DNA from: Streptomyces sp. Mut1
GTDB taxonomy: Bacteria > Actinomycetota > Actinomycetes > Streptomycetales > Streptomycetaceae
DNA length: 64,000 nucleotides
NCBI RefSeq assembly: GCF_030719295.1
Contig: NZ_CP120997.1
Location: 5,281,501 to 5,345,500, forward strand
Direction of reading: 5' to 3'
The notes beneath the pieces are model-generated. The model was not told the DNA's origin and searched no databases. It was given only the letters and a program-made list of their open reading frames with translations. Both the position numbers and the translations under genes were made by a program. Numbering within the stretch: position 1 is the stretch's first letter; every line of letters begins with the position of its first letter. This document shows positions 45,647 through 55,600 of the stretch, in pieces.

Positions 45647-46663
45647 TCAGTCGCCCTCGCGCCGGTTACGTGTGGACAGCAGTCGCCGCAACGAGCCCAG
45701 CCGCGCCGGGTCCGCGTGCCCCGCCGCCACCCAGGCATCCAGGGCGCATTCCGGTTCGTGGCTGTCGTGGGTGCAGCCGCGCGGGCACTCCTCGGTGCCG
45801 GGCTGGAGGTCGGGGAAGGCGTTGATCACCCGGGACGGGTCGACGTGGTGCAGCCCGAACGAACGGACGCCCGGGGTGTCGATGACCCAGCCCCGGTAGT
45901 CCGGCAGCGGCAGGGCCAGCGCCGACGTCGTGGTGTGCCGGCCCCGGCCTGTGACCGCGTTGACGACCCCGGTGGTGCGCCGCTTCTCCTTCGGCACGAG
46001 CGCGTTGACCAGGGTGGTCTTGCCGACACCGGAGTGCCCGACGAAGGCCGTCACCCGGTCGTTGAGCTGTTCGCGTACCCGGTCGGCCGCGTCCCCGTTC
46101 TCCAGCTCCTCGCGGCTGGTGACGACGAACGGCACGCCCAGCGGGGTGTACGCGCTCAGCAGCTTGTCGGGCGACGCCAGGTCGGACTTGGTCAGCACCA
46201 GGAGCGGGGAGAGCCCGCCGTCGTACGCGGCGACCAGGCAGCGGTCGATCATGCGCGGGCGGGGTTCCGGATCGGCCAGGGCGGTGACGATCGCCAGCTG
46301 GTCCGCGTTGGCCACCACTACCCGCTCGAACGGGTCGTCGTCGTCCGCCGTCCGGCGCAGCACCGAGCGGCGCTCACCGATGCGCACGATCCGGGCGAGG
46401 GTGTCCTTGCCCCCGGACAGATCGCCGACCAGGGAGACCGTGTCGCCGACCACCGCGGCCTTGCGGCCCAGCTCACGGGCCTTCATCGCGATGATGGTGC
46501 GGCCGTCCACGAGGCAGGTGAGGCGGCCCCGGTCCACGGTGAGGACCATGCCCTCCTCGGCGTCCTCGTGCTTGGGCCGGATGTGGGTGCGCGGGCGGTT
46601 GCCCTTGCGGTTGGGGCGGACGCGGATGTCGTCCTCGTCGGGGTTCTTGCCGTAGCGGCGCAT
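45647..46663 (-). CDS. rsgA: Ribosome small-subunit-dependent GTPase RsgA
   Basis: The product has 338 residues. The circularly permuted GTPase order is clear: G4 TKSD comes before the P-loop GHSGVGKTTL and G3 DTPG. An OB-fold precedes it, and a C-terminal zinc knuckle reads CPRGCTHDSHEPEC. It assists late maturation of the 30S subunit. It follows aroA with 3 bp between stop and start, so the two form an operon, a common pairing in actinobacteria. Confidence 0.94.
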   Translation of the reverse strand: MRRYGKNPDEDDIRVRPNRKGNRPRTHIRPKHEDAEEGMVLTVDRGRLTCLVDGRTIIAMKARELGRKAAVVGDTVSLVGDLSGGKDTLARIVRIGERRSVLRRTADDDDPFERVVVANADQLAIVTALADPEPRPRMIDRCLVAAYDGGLSPLLVLTKSDLASPDKLLSAYTPLGVPFVVTSREELENGDAADRVREQLNDRVTAFVGHSGVGKTTLVNALVPKEKRRTTGVVNAVTGRGRHTTTSALALPLPDYRGWVIDTPGVRSFGLHHVDPSRVINAFPDLQPGTEECPRGCTHDSHEPECALDAWVAAGHADPARLGSLRRLLSTRNRREGD

Positions 46664-46666
46664 GTC

Positions 46667-48016
46667 TCAGGCCCCGAGCATTCCGGTCCACATCTGCGGG
46701 AAGTCGGGCAGGGTCTTGGCGGTCGTCGCCACGTTCTCGATCTCCACTCCGGGGACGGCAAGGCCGATGATCGACCCCGCGGTGGCCATCCGGTGGTCGT
46801 CGTACGTATGGAAGGTACCGCCGTGCAGCGGCCGCGGCCGGATACGGAGGCCGTCCGCGGTCTCGGTGACGTCGCCGCCCAGCTCGTTGATCTCCTTGGT
46901 GAGCGCGGCCAGCCGGTCCGTCTCGTGGAGGCGCAGGTGGGCGACGCCGCTGAGCGTCGAGGGGGAGTCGGCCAGGGCGGCGACGGCCGCGATGCCCGGG
47001 GTCAGCTCGCCGACCTCGCCGAGGTCCACGTCGATACCGTGGATACGGCCCGAGCCGGTGAAGGTGAGCCCGTGCTCGGTCAGCTCGCAGCTGCCGCCCA
47101 TCGCGGTGAAGATCTCGCGCAGCGCGTCACCGGGCTGCGTGGTGCGCAGCGGCCAGTCCGGGATGGTGACCCGCCCGCCGGTGACCAGCGCCGCGGCCAG
47201 GAACGGCTGGGCGTTGGAGAGGTCCGGCTCGACGGTCAGGTCGCGGCCGAGCAGGGCGGAGGGGGAGACCCGCCAGACGTTCGGCTCGCCGCCCGTCTCC
47301 GGCTCGTCGACCTGCGCGCCGACGGCCCTGAGCATGTCGACGGTCATCCGGATGTGCGGCATCGAGGGCAGCCGGTCGCCGGTGTGGCGGACCTCCACGC
47401 CCTGGTTGAAACGCGGCGCCGACAGCAGCAGCGCCGAGACGAACTGGGAGGACGAGGACGCGTCGATCGCCACCCGGCCGCCGTCCAGCGCCCCGCTGCC
47501 GTGCACGGTCATCGGCAGCGAGCCCCGGGAGTCGTCGTCGATCCGGGCGCCGAGCACCCGCAGGGCGTCGATCACCCCGGTCAGCGGGCGCTCGTAGGAG
47601 CGGGGGTCGCCGTCGAAGCGCACCGGGCCGTCGGCGAGCGTGGCGACCGGGGGCAGGAAGCGCATGACCGTACCGGCGTTGCCGACGTCCACCGTGACCG
47701 GGCCGTGCAGAGGGGCCGGGATGACCCGCCAGGCCTCACCCGCCGCCTCCGGGACCCCGGAGCCGTCGGTCGCAGCGGAGCTGGACGACACCGTCTCCTC
47801 GATGCGTACGCCCATCGCGCGCAGGGCGTCCGCCATCAGCAGGGTGTCGCGGGAGCGCAGCGGGCGGCGCAGCCAGCCCGGCTCCGAGGAGAGCGCGGCG
47901 AGGACCAGCGCACGGTTGGTGACCGACTTGGAACCGGGCACGGTGACGGTCGTGTCGACGGCTCCGCTCGCATGCGGGGCGGGCCAGAGGGCGGGGTGCA
48001 CGGCACTATCGGTCAT
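46667..48016 (-). CDS. aroA: 3-phosphoshikimate 1-carboxyvinyltransferase (EPSP synthase)
   Basis: The product has 449 residues from [11 protein letters not shown]. Family motifs are [18 protein letters not shown] at the N-terminus, [11 protein letters not shown], and HETDRLAAL near the C-terminus. It joins phosphoenolpyruvate to shikimate-3-phosphate in aromatic amino acid synthesis. Cytosolic. It is followed by rsgA in the same transcript. Confidence 0.95.
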   Translation of the reverse strand: MTDSAVHPALWPAPHASGAVDTTVTVPGSKSVTNRALVLAALSSEPGWLRRPLRSRDTLLMADALRAMGVRIEETVSSSSAATDGSGVPEAAGEAWRVIPAPLHGPVTVDVGNAGTVMRFLPPVATLADGPVRFDGDPRSYERPLTGVIDALRVLGARIDDDSRGSLPMTVHGSGALDGGRVAIDASSSSQFVSALLLSAPRFNQGVEVRHTGDRLPSMPHIRMTVDMLRAVGAQVDEPETGGEPNVWRVSPSALLGRDLTVEPDLSNAQPFLAAALVTGGRVTIPDWPLRTTQPGDALREIFTAMGGSCELTEHGLTFTGSGRIHGIDVDLGEVGELTPGIAAVAALADSPSTLSGVAHLRLHETDRLAALTKEINELGGDVTETADGLRIRPRPLHGGTFHTYDDHRMATAGSIIGLAVPGVEIENVATTAKTLPDFPQMWTGMLGA

Positions 48017-48102
48017 GCGGTTCACTTTAACGACCTCACCCGCGACAGCGAGCGGGCTCCCGACGGCTGAGGTCGTAAGGGTTTGAGCCTCTGTGGGCCG
48101 GG

Positions 48103-48816
48103 TCACAGCCCCAGCAGCCAGCGGCCTCCGCCGATCAGCGAGCACAGCGAGACCGCGTGGAAGAGGAACAGCCACAGCGCCGCCGGGACGTCGGTCAGAC
48201 GGGAGAGCTGGTCCGCGTCCGAGTCCGGCGCCCCGCCGTGCCGCCGCTTCGACTGGAGCTCGAACACCGGACGCACCCCGCCCAGCAGCAGGAACCAGAC
48301 CACGCTGTAGGCGAACACGGACTGCCAGTCCGGTGAGGCCAGCCAGGAGACGAGCAGGAAGAGCGAACCGGTGAGGATCACCGTCAGCGCCCCGTACACA
48401 TTGCGGATCATCACCAGCATCACCGCGAGCAGGGCCGTGGCCACCCACAGCAGCAGCGTGATCCGGCCGTCCACCAGCAGCCAGGCGCCGCCGAGCCCGA
48501 GCAGGGAGGGCGCGGTGTAGCCCGCCGCCGCGGTCAGGACCATGCCGATACCGGTCGGCTTGCCCCGGCTCACCGTCAGCCCGCTGGTGTCCGAGTGCAG
48601 CCGGATGCCCGAGAGCTGCCGGCCGGAGAGCAGGGCGATCAGCCCATGGCCGCCCTCGTGGGCGATGGTGATCGCGTTGCGGGACAGCCGCCACAGGGCG
48701 TTCGGGACGACGGCGATGAGTGCCGCGGTCGCGGTGACCACCACCAGCCACTGCTCGGGAGCGGGCTGGGTGCCGACGACGCGGTCCCACAGATTGCCGA
48801 GGTCGGTGCTGTCCAT
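48103..48816 (-). CDS. M50-type (S2P/SpoIVFB-like) membrane metallopeptidase
   Basis: The product has 237 residues from [10 protein letters not shown] (AAGGAG upstream). It has about six membrane helices, with the zinc motif HEGGH in an early helix ([14 protein letters not shown]). The usual second aspartate motif of S2P proteins is not obvious, though the compact actinobacterial members often differ here. It may cleave membrane-embedded substrates. It is divergent from the SRAP gene with 65 bp between starts. Confidence 0.75.
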   Translation of the reverse strand: MDSTDLGNLWDRVVGTQPAPEQWLVVVTATAALIAVVPNALWRLSRNAITIAHEGGHGLIALLSGRQLSGIRLHSDTSGLTVSRGKPTGIGMVLTAAAGYTAPSLLGLGGAWLLVDGRITLLLWVATALLAVMLVMIRNVYGALTVILTGSLFLLVSWLASPDWQSVFAYSVVWFLLLGGVRPVFELQSKRRHGGAPDSDADQLSRLTDVPAALWLFLFHAVSLCSLIGGGRWLLGL

Positions 48817-48881
48817 GGGGTGGGCGGCTCCTTGCGGGAGTGGGGTCCGGACGGGACGGCGGTCGTGGCAGTCTGGCACTT

Positions 48882-49697
48882 ATGTGCGGACGGTATGCAG
48901 CGAGTCGGCGGCCCGAGGACCTGACCGGACTCTTCCAGGTGGAGAAGTGGGAACCGGCCGAGGCGCTGGAGCCCGATTACAACGTGGCGCCGACCAAGGA
49001 GGTCTACGCCGTACTGGAACGTCCTGTGAAAGACGCGGACGACCAGCGTCCGGTTCGCCAGATGCGCGCACTGAAATGGGGGCTCGTCCCGTCCTGGGCC
49101 AAGAGCCCCGAGGGCGCCGCCCGGATGATCAACGCCCGCGCCGAGACCGTCCACGAGAAGCCGTCCTTCCGCCGCCCCTTCGTCTCCCGGCGCTGCATCC
49201 TGCCCGCCGACGGCTATTACGAGTGGGTGACCGGCGCCGAGGAGCGGCAGCTGGAGGAGAAGGGCCGCCGCAAGCGCCCCCGTAAGCAGCCCTACTTCGT
49301 GACCCCCGCCGACGGCTCCGTCTTCGCCATGGCCGGTCTGTACGAGTTCTGGCGCGACCGGACCCTGCCCGACGACCACCCCCGGGCCTGGTGGGTCACC
49401 TGCTCCGTGATCACCACCGAGGCGGAGACCGACCCCCTCGCCGTGGCCCCCACCGAGGGACCTGCCGCGCTCGCCGACATCCACCCCCGGATGCCGCTGA
49501 TGCTCACCCCGGACCGCTGGGACGACTGGCTGGACCCCTCGCGCACCGACATCGAGGAGCTGCGCGGCCTGCTCGCACCGCCGCCCCCCGGCCTGATGCG
49601 CGCCTACCCGGTGGCGACCGCCGTCAGCAACGTCCGCAACAACGGGCCCGAGCTGAAGGACGAGCTGGCCGAGCCCGAGGTCGGCACGCTGTTCTGA
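48882..49697 (+). CDS. SRAP-domain protein (YedK/HMCES family)
   Basis: The product has 271 residues starting MCGRYA. Cys2 becomes the N-terminal nucleophile that forms a thiazolidine link with abasic sites in single-stranded DNA. Other active-site regions are present: [21 protein letters not shown] with its glutamate, and HPRMPLML with its histidine. It protects abasic sites during replication. No ribosome site is visible, so translation may be leaderless. Confidence 0.92.
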   Translation: MCGRYAASRRPEDLTGLFQVEKWEPAEALEPDYNVAPTKEVYAVLERPVKDADDQRPVRQMRALKWGLVPSWAKSPEGAARMINARAETVHEKPSFRRPFVSRRCILPADGYYEWVTGAEERQLEEKGRRKRPRKQPYFVTPADGSVFAMAGLYEFWRDRTLPDDHPRAWWVTCSVITTEAETDPLAVAPTEGPAALADIHPRMPLMLTPDRWDDWLDPSRTDIEELRGLLAPPPPGLMRAYPVATAVSNVRNNGPELKDELAEPEVGTLF

Positions 49698-49747
49698 GCC
49701 ACGCGCCGGAGCCCCGCCGCGCGCACCGGTGTTGGTTGGATGGAGGC

Positions 49748-50398
49748 GTGAACACCGACGCCACGAAACCCCGCACCGAAACGGTCGAGACCGACGCCGG
49801 GAGAGCCCGGATCACCTGGCTGCCGGCCCCCGCGCCCCGTCTCCTGCTCGCGCTCGGCCACGGCGCGGGCGGCGGCATCGAGGCCCGCGACCTGAAGGCC
49901 CTGGGCGCCGCCCTGCCCGCGCACGGGGTGGGCGTCGCCCTGGTGGAGCAGCCCTGGCGGGTCGCCGGGAAGAAGCTCGCGCCCGCCCCGAAGACCCTGG
50001 ACACCGGCTGGCGCGGTCTGTGGCCCGCCCTGGCCGCCCCCGGCCTCCCGGTCGTGGCCGGCGGACGCAGCGCCGGGGCCCGGGTGGCCTGCCGCACCGC
50101 GGCGGAACTCGGCGCCCGCGCGGTCCTCGCGCTCAGCTTCCCGCTGCACCCGCCGGGCCGGCCCGAGAAGACCCGCGCCGACGAGCTGCTGGGCTGCGGG
50201 CTGCCCGCGCTCGTCGTCCAGGGCGGCAACGACCCGTTCGGCAAGCCCGCCGAATTCCCCCCGGGCGACTACCGGATCACCGAGGTGCCGTACGGGGACC
50301 ACGGCTTCGCCGTCCCCAAGAGGTCCGGCCTCACCGAGGACCGGGCGATGGAGATCCTCACCACGTCCGTCACGGGATGGCTGGCCGGGATCGTCTGA
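49748..50398 (+). CDS. Small alpha/beta-hydrolase, KANL3/Tex30-like
   Basis: The product has 216 residues from GTG 49748 (GGAGG close upstream). The oxyanion region is LGHGAGGG, the nucleophile elbow GRSAGA, and the last triad member is GDHGF. It is cytosolic with no lid domain. The family is widespread but has no settled substrate. It lies just upstream of the sigR promoter. Confidence 0.8.
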   Translation: MNTDATKPRTETVETDAGRARITWLPAPAPRLLLALGHGAGGGIEARDLKALGAALPAHGVGVALVEQPWRVAGKKLAPAPKTLDTGWRGLWPALAAPGLPVVAGGRSAGARVACRTAAELGARAVLALSFPLHPPGRPEKTRADELLGCGLPALVVQGGNDPFGKPAEFPPGDYRITEVPYGDHGFAVPKRSGLTEDRAMEILTTSVTGWLAGIV

Positions 50399-50420
50399 AC
50401 CGGCACGGGGTACCGGGCCG

Positions 50421-50447
50421 GGGAATGCCGGACGTGGGGCCGCTGTT
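50421..50447 (+). promoter_or_regulatory. SigR-dependent autoregulatory promoter (sigRp2)
   Basis: GGGAAT (50421-50426), exactly 18 bp, then GTT (50445-50447) matches the sigma-R consensus GGAAT-N18-GTT. It lies about 50 bp before the long-form start codon, as the p2 promoter does in S. coelicolor. Confidence 0.85.
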
Positions 50448-50497
50448 GTTCCGGACATCGGTACACCAACGTCGTATGTGGAGAGGGAGTCCGTCGC

Positions 50498-51340
50498 ATG
50501 GGTTCGACCATCTGCCCGCGTCGCTCGAACACCGCTGAGCTGGAGTGGACGGTCCTGCACGCGGCCAAGACCACCCCTGAGCGGTCCGTCGGCGCGACGG
50601 AACGACAGCCCGCGCCGGACCAAGGTCGACTATTCTCCGATGCGAGCGGGTCCGGTTTCGGCTCCGCCCCAGCGTTGGAGGAGGTGGGTCCGGTCACAGG
50701 GACCGACACAGGGACCGACGACGGCCGCCCGCAGGAGACGACGGCCGAGCGCAACGCGCGCTTCGAGCGCGACGCCCTCGGTTTCCTCGACCAGATGTAC
50801 TCGGCCGCGCTGCGCATGACGCGCAATCCCGCGGACGCCGAGGACCTGGTCCAGGAGACGTATGCCAAGGCGTACGGCTCCTTCCACCAGTTCCGTGAGG
50901 GCACCAACCTCAAGGCCTGGATGTACCGCATCCTGACGAACACCTTCATCAACTCGTACCGCAAGAAGCAGCGCGAACCCCAGCGCAGCGCGGCCGAGGA
51001 GATCGAGGACTGGCAGCTCGCCCGCGCCGAGTCGCACATGTCGACCGGACTGCGCTCCGCCGAGTCGCAGGCCCTCGACCACCTGCCCGACTCGGACGTG
51101 AAGTCCGCGCTGCAGGCGATCCCCGAGGAGTTCCGCATCGCCGTGTATCTCGCCGATGTTGAGGGCTTTGCCTACAAGGAGATCGCGGACATCATGGGGA
51201 CTCCCATCGGTACGGTGATGTCCCGACTGCACCGGGGCCGCCGTCAACTGCGCGGCATGCTGGAGGACTACGCCCGTGACCGCGGGCTCGTCCCCGCCGG
51301 CGCCGGTGAGTCGAACGATCGGAAAGGCTCGGGCTCATGA
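50498..51340 (+). CDS. sigR: ECF sigma factor SigR, including the long SigR' start
   Basis: The product has 280 residues from ATG 50498 (long form) or 218 from GTG 50684 (short form, [10 protein letters not shown]). Regions 2 and 4 of group-IV sigma factors are intact, for example [18 protein letters not shown] and [20 protein letters not shown]. SigR directs the thiol-oxidative stress regulon. The long start has a good GAGAGGGAG site and sits just after the SigR-dependent promoter. In S. coelicolor this unstable long isoform (SigR') is made under stress and is degraded by ClpP. A possible p1 -10 (TATTCT, 50631-50636) lies before the short start. The gene overlaps rsrA by 4 bp. Confidence 0.95.
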   Translation: MGSTICPRRSNTAELEWTVLHAAKTTPERSVGATERQPAPDQGRLFSDASGSGFGSAPALEEVGPVTGTDTGTDDGRPQETTAERNARFERDALGFLDQMYSAALRMTRNPADAEDLVQETYAKAYGSFHQFREGTNLKAWMYRILTNTFINSYRKKQREPQRSAAEEIEDWQLARAESHMSTGLRSAESQALDHLPDSDVKSALQAIPEEFRIAVYLADVEGFAYKEIADIMGTPIGTVMSRLHRGRRQLRGMLEDYARDRGLVPAGAGESNDRKGSGS

Positions 51341-51657
51341 GCTGCGGAGAGCCGCACGAGACGGAGTGCGCAGAGGTCCTCGATCACCTCTATGAGTTTC
51401 TCGACCGGGAGATGCCCGACAGCGACTGCACCAAGTTCGAGGCGCATTTCGTCGAGTGTTCCCCCTGCCTGGAGAAGTACGGCCTGGAGCAGGCCGTCAA
51501 GAAGCTGGTGAAGCGCTGCTGCGGCCAGGACGACGTGCCGGCCGACCTGCGCTCGAAGGTGATGGGCCGCATCGACCTCATCCGCTCGGGACAGGCGGTG
51601 CCGGAACAGGACATCACGGTCTCCGGCACCGAGGTCCCGACCGCCGCCAAGGAATGA
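51337..51657 (+). CDS. rsrA: Redox-sensing zinc anti-sigma factor RsrA
   Basis: The product has 106 residues, translationally coupled to sigR by an ATGA overlap. The ZAS motif is HFVECSPC (His37, Cys41, Cys44). Seven cysteines stand at 3, 11, 31, 41, 44, 61 and 62, the same positions as in the studied S. coelicolor protein. Under reducing conditions it holds zinc and binds SigR. Disulfide formation releases zinc and frees the sigma factor. Confidence 0.96.
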   Translation: MSCGEPHETECAEVLDHLYEFLDREMPDSDCTKFEAHFVECSPCLEKYGLEQAVKKLVKRCCGQDDVPADLRSKVMGRIDLIRSGQAVPEQDITVSGTEVPTAAKE

Positions 51658-51705
51658 CGCTTCACCCGAACGTGCTAATCGCCCCCATCGGCAGCCGCCC
51701 GTAAC

Positions 51706-51725
51706 GCCACGCTCGCTAGCGTGGC
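51706..51725 (+). terminator. Short hairpin after sigR-rsrA
   Basis: GCCACGCT pairs perfectly with AGCGTGGC around a CGCT loop, 48 bp after rsrA. It may end the operon, though it is short and lacks a T tract. Confidence 0.45.
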
Positions 51726-51759
51726 CCCTCCACGGGCGATGCTGGGGGGCGAGCGCAGG

Positions 51760-53139
51760 GTGAGAGCCACACGCAGGGCGGCGCGGGTCCATATCGGCGC
51801 AGTCGCCCTCGGCGCGGCCCTGTGCGTCCGGCCCGCGCTGACCCCCGGAGCCGGTACCCCGTGGGCCACCCTCGGACTGCTCACCGGGCTCTACCTCGCC
51901 TGCGAACTCCCCGGCCGCTGCCTGTTCTTCGGCGGCTCCGTGCCGCTCGCCGCGGGATCGTTCTTCCCACTGCTGCTCGCCGCCGCCCTCCTGCTCCCGC
52001 CCTCCGCCGCGGCGTTGGTCGCCGTCCCCGGGTCCCTGGTGGGCCGGGTGGACGAGCCTCCGGCCGCCGCCCGCCGGATCTGGCGTGCCGCGCAGCTGGC
52101 CGTCACCGTCTGGGCGGCCGCCACCGTCCACGCCCTCCTCGGCGGCCCCGCTGCGCTCGGCGCTCCCGGCCCCGGACGGCTGCCCGACCTCCCCTACGCC
52201 CTCCTGCCGGTCTGCGCGGCCGTCCTCGCCTTCAGCGCGGTGCTCGCCGCCCTCGACGGCTCGATCCTGGCCGCCGCCGAACAGCTCCCGCCGCGCCGCG
52301 CCTGGCGGGGCCTGCTGCCGCGCTCGCTCGCCCCCCACCTGGTGCACGGCCTCGCCGGCCTCATGATGGCGGTCCTGTGGAACAGCACGTACGGGCCGCT
52401 GGCCGCGCTCTTCGTGCTCCTGCCCATGTACATCTCCTGCTGGGTCTACGCCCAGTACCACCGCGAGCACGCCGCGCACCGGGCCACGATCAGGGCCCTC
52501 GTGCAGGCCGTCGACCTCAAGGACACCTACACCCGCGGCCACAGCGAACGGGTCGGCCGCGCCTCCGTTCTCATCGCCCGGGAGCTGGGCATGGCGCGGG
52601 AACGCGTCGAGGTGCTCCGGTTCGCCGGCATCCTGCACGACGTGGGCAAGCTCGGCGTGCCCACCCGGGTCCTGCGCAAGGACGGCCCGCTGACCCCCGA
52701 GGAGCGGCGCGCGATCGAGCTGCACCCGGAGTACGGGCACGAGATCGTGCGCGGCATCGGCTTCCTCGGCGAGGCACGGGCCGCGATCCTGCACCACCAC
52801 GAACGGCTCGACGGCGGCGGCTACCCGTACGGGCTCGCCGGCCGCGCCATCCCCGAGTGCGCCCGCGTCGTCGCCGTCGCCGACGCCTTCGACGCGATGA
52901 CATCGACCCGCTCCTACCGGCCCGGCCGCCCGGTCCCGGCCGCCGTGGAGGAGCTGGAACGCTGCGCCGGAACGCAGTTCGACCCCCGGATGGTGCGGGC
53001 CCTGGCACGCGGCCTGGAACGGTACGGATGGTCCGGGGCCGTGACGTCGGACGAGGCGCGGGTACCGCTGCCGCGGGGCGGGGAAGCCCCCCGGGAAGTG
53101 AGCGTGCCGGACGGCCCCGAGGGGAAGGGCACCCGGTGA
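51760..53139 (+). CDS. Membrane HD-GYP domain protein
   Basis: The product has 459 residues from GTG 51760; GTG 51721 lies inside a hairpin and ATG 51739 has no ribosome site. The N-terminal half has about six hydrophobic helices. The C-terminal HD-GYP domain is complete: HSERVGRAS, LHDVGKLGVPTRVL, HPEYGHEI and HHERLDGGGYP. Complete HD-GYP domains usually hydrolyse cyclic di-GMP, and cyclic di-GMP controls development in Streptomyces, but activity here is inferred. It overlaps the next gene by 4 bp. Confidence 0.85.
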   Translation: MRATRRAARVHIGAVALGAALCVRPALTPGAGTPWATLGLLTGLYLACELPGRCLFFGGSVPLAAGSFFPLLLAAALLLPPSAAALVAVPGSLVGRVDEPPAAARRIWRAAQLAVTVWAAATVHALLGGPAALGAPGPGRLPDLPYALLPVCAAVLAFSAVLAALDGSILAAAEQLPPRRAWRGLLPRSLAPHLVHGLAGLMMAVLWNSTYGPLAALFVLLPMYISCWVYAQYHREHAAHRATIRALVQAVDLKDTYTRGHSERVGRASVLIARELGMARERVEVLRFAGILHDVGKLGVPTRVLRKDGPLTPEERRAIELHPEYGHEIVRGIGFLGEARAAILHHHERLDGGGYPYGLAGRAIPECARVVAVADAFDAMTSTRSYRPGRPVPAAVEELERCAGTQFDPRMVRALARGLERYGWSGAVTSDEARVPLPRGGEAPREVSVPDGPEGKGTR

Positions 53140-54419
53140 TCCGCCGCTGGGCCCGTGCCGCCCCCGCGACGCTGGGCGTGCGCGGCGCCGCCCTGGTGAT
53201 CGCCGCCGCCGGGCTCGGCCACACCCTGTGGCGCGGCGTCCACGAACCGGGGCACGCCCTCGCCTTCGGCGCCCTCATCACCATCGGCGAGCTGGCCCGC
53301 TGGGGCGCCCTGCCCGGGGAACGCGAACCGGCACCGCTCGGCGCCGCCGGGGCACTCGCGTACGCCCTGCTCGGACGCAGCGGCGGGGAGCCCACCAGCC
53401 ACGGGGTGCTCCAGGTGGCCGCGGTGGTGGCCGCCGCCCAGCTCGTCGCCTCGGTGCCGCGGGTGGCGCGCGACGCGGGGCCGGGCGCCGATCAGGCGGC
53501 CCGGCGCCTGGTTACCGTGACCTTCGCCGCGGTCTGCTTCCAGCCCCTGTACAACTCGGGACGCTGCGAGGACTGGTTCGGCGACGGCCCCTGCTACGCG
53601 GCCTTCCTGCTCCTGCTGCTCGGGCTCACCGCCCTGTGCGACGCCGTCCTCACCGCCCTGCTGCTGCGCGCCCGCACCCGGCCGCCCGGCTCGCGCGCCG
53701 CCCCCGCCCCCTACGGCCCGCTCCTGCGCGACGAGCTGCGGGCCCTGACCGGCATCGGATCCGCGGTCTGCGCGACCGGCGCGGTCATGGCGCTCGGGGT
53801 GGCCGCGGCCGGGCTGTGGGCGCTGCCCGTGCTGTGCGTACCGCTGCTGCTCACCCAGCTCTCGTTCCGCCGGTTCACCGCCGTGCGCACCACCTACCGG
53901 CAGACCATCGCCTCGCTCGCCCGGTCCACCGAGATCGCCGGTTACACCCCGCACGGCCATGCCCGCAGGGTCGCCGAGCTGTGCACGGCCGTCGGGCGCG
54001 AGATGGGGCTCTCCGGGCCCGAGCTCACCGTCCTGGAGTACGCGGCGCTGATGCACGACATCGGCCAGCTCTCCCTGGTCGACCCGGTGCCGGCCGGGGC
54101 GACGGCGGTGCTGCCGGTCGCCGAGCAGCGCCGGATCGCGCTGCTCGGCGGGGCAGTGGTCCGTCAGACCGGGGTGGACGCGAAGGTCGCCGTCGTGGTC
54201 GAACAGCAGGCCGACCCCTACCGCGAGCAGCCGCTGTCCGCCAGGATCGTCCGGGCGGTGAACGCATACGACGACCTGTGCGGGGAAAGTCTCTCCGGGC
54301 CACTGGGCGCGCTGGAGCATCTCAGGCTCGGGACCGGCCGGGATTTCCAGCCGCAGGTGGTGGAATCACTGGCCCGGGTTCTGGCCAGGGGCGCTCCAGC
54401 CCTTGTCCCGCCCGGGTAA
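53136..54419 (+). CDS. Membrane protein with degenerate HD domain
   Basis: The product has 427 residues from a GTG that overlaps the previous stop (GTGA). The N-terminal half is again membrane-embedded. The HD part keeps HGHARRVAEL and LMHDIGQLSLVDP, but the lysine after HD is replaced by Gln and the HHExxDGxGYP segment is missing (VVVEQQADPYREQP instead). It is therefore probably inactive as a phosphodiesterase and may regulate or pair with its upstream neighbour. Confidence 0.8.
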   Translation: MIRRWARAAPATLGVRGAALVIAAAGLGHTLWRGVHEPGHALAFGALITIGELARWGALPGEREPAPLGAAGALAYALLGRSGGEPTSHGVLQVAAVVAAAQLVASVPRVARDAGPGADQAARRLVTVTFAAVCFQPLYNSGRCEDWFGDGPCYAAFLLLLLGLTALCDAVLTALLLRARTRPPGSRAAPAPYGPLLRDELRALTGIGSAVCATGAVMALGVAAAGLWALPVLCVPLLLTQLSFRRFTAVRTTYRQTIASLARSTEIAGYTPHGHARRVAELCTAVGREMGLSGPELTVLEYAALMHDIGQLSLVDPVPAGATAVLPVAEQRRIALLGGAVVRQTGVDAKVAVVVEQQADPYREQPLSARIVRAVNAYDDLCGESLSGPLGALEHLRLGTGRDFQPQVVESLARVLARGAPALVPPG

Positions 54420-54510
54420 CCGATGGGTAATGAGCGGGCGTCCGGCCGGGCATGGTTGGATGCGAAGAGAGCGGTAGAACGAGGGTGTCCAGTCGGGACA
54501 GGCGGGAATC

Positions 54511-55503
54511 GTGAGGATCTTCGGGAAGGTACGGCATCGGCCGTCCGCCTCTTGGCGGCAGGCCACGGACCGCGCGTTCACGCTGATCGGCGACGGCCGG
54601 TACGAGGACGCGGGCGCGCTGCTGACACGTGCGGCGGACCTGGAACCCTGGCTCTCGGAGTCGTGGTTCAACCTGGCGCTGCTGCACAAGTTCCGGCACG
54701 ACTGGGAGCAGGCGAGGGCCGCGGGGCTGCGGGCCGTCGCCCTGCTCGACAAGGAGTCCGGCGCCCCGGACTGGTGGAACGTCGGGATCGCCGCGACCGC
54801 GCTCCAGGACTGGCCGCTCGCGCGCCGGGCCTGGCAGGCCTACGGGCTCAAGGTCCCCGGCGGCGGGCAGCAGACCCCGGCCGCCGGCAGCGAGCCGGTC
54901 GGCATGGAGCTGGGCAGCGCGGCCGTGCGGCTGTCGCCCGAGGGTGAGGCCGAGGTCGTCTGGGGCCGCAGGCTCGACCCGGCGCGGATAGAGGTGCTGT
55001 CGATCCCGCTGCCGTCCTCCGGGCGGCGCTGGGGCGAGGTCGTGCTCCACGACGGCGTACCGAACGGCGAGCGGATCACCGCGGCGGGCCCGTCCTACCC
55101 GGTGTTCGACGAGATCGAGCTGTGGGCCCCGTCGCCCGTGCCCACCTGGGTGGTGCTCCTGGAGGCGGCCACCGAGGCGGACCGGGACGCGCTGGAGCGG
55201 CTGGCGTCCGACGCGGGCTTCGCCGCCGAGGACTGGTCCTCTTCCGTACGGCTGCTGTGCCGTTCCTGTTCGGAGAGCCGGATGGAGAGCGACGAGGGCG
55301 ACGGCGAGCACCTCGACCCGCACGATCACAGCGAACCGGGCCACCCGGGACCGCTCGGCCACCGCACGGCCGGTGAGCTGTGGGTGCCGGAGCGCGAGTG
55401 CGGTCTCGCGGCGCCGGCCGGCCTGGTGCGCGGGCTGCTGGACGGCTGGGTGGCGGACAGCCCGGACAGCCGCGAGTGGCGGGATCTCGAAGAAGTCTGC
55501 TGA
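54511..55503 (+). CDS. TPR-containing protein, unknown function
   Basis: The product has 330 residues. Residues about 15-115 form two to three TPR-like helical pairs (DGRYEDAGALLTRAADLEP and similar). The following part is a conserved beta-rich domain with EVVLHDGVPNGERI. A middle CRSCSES and a late ECGL give a few cysteines without clear metal spacing. An Asp/His-rich patch (HLDPHDHSEPGHPGP) might bind metal. It lies upstream of the deformylase gene. Confidence 0.72.
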   Translation: MRIFGKVRHRPSASWRQATDRAFTLIGDGRYEDAGALLTRAADLEPWLSESWFNLALLHKFRHDWEQARAAGLRAVALLDKESGAPDWWNVGIAATALQDWPLARRAWQAYGLKVPGGGQQTPAAGSEPVGMELGSAAVRLSPEGEAEVVWGRRLDPARIEVLSIPLPSSGRRWGEVVLHDGVPNGERITAAGPSYPVFDEIELWAPSPVPTWVVLLEAATEADRDALERLASDAGFAAEDWSSSVRLLCRSCSESRMESDEGDGEHLDPHDHSEPGHPGPLGHRTAGELWVPERECGLAAPAGLVRGLLDGWVADSPDSREWRDLEEVC

Positions 55504-55600
55504 CCGGCACCCACCGGGTCCGATCCGGTCCTGATCGGCTGGACAGGGCCTAGGCTGTACGCGCATCGAATTCGGGTTTTGAGGAAGGCGTACGGCGGAC

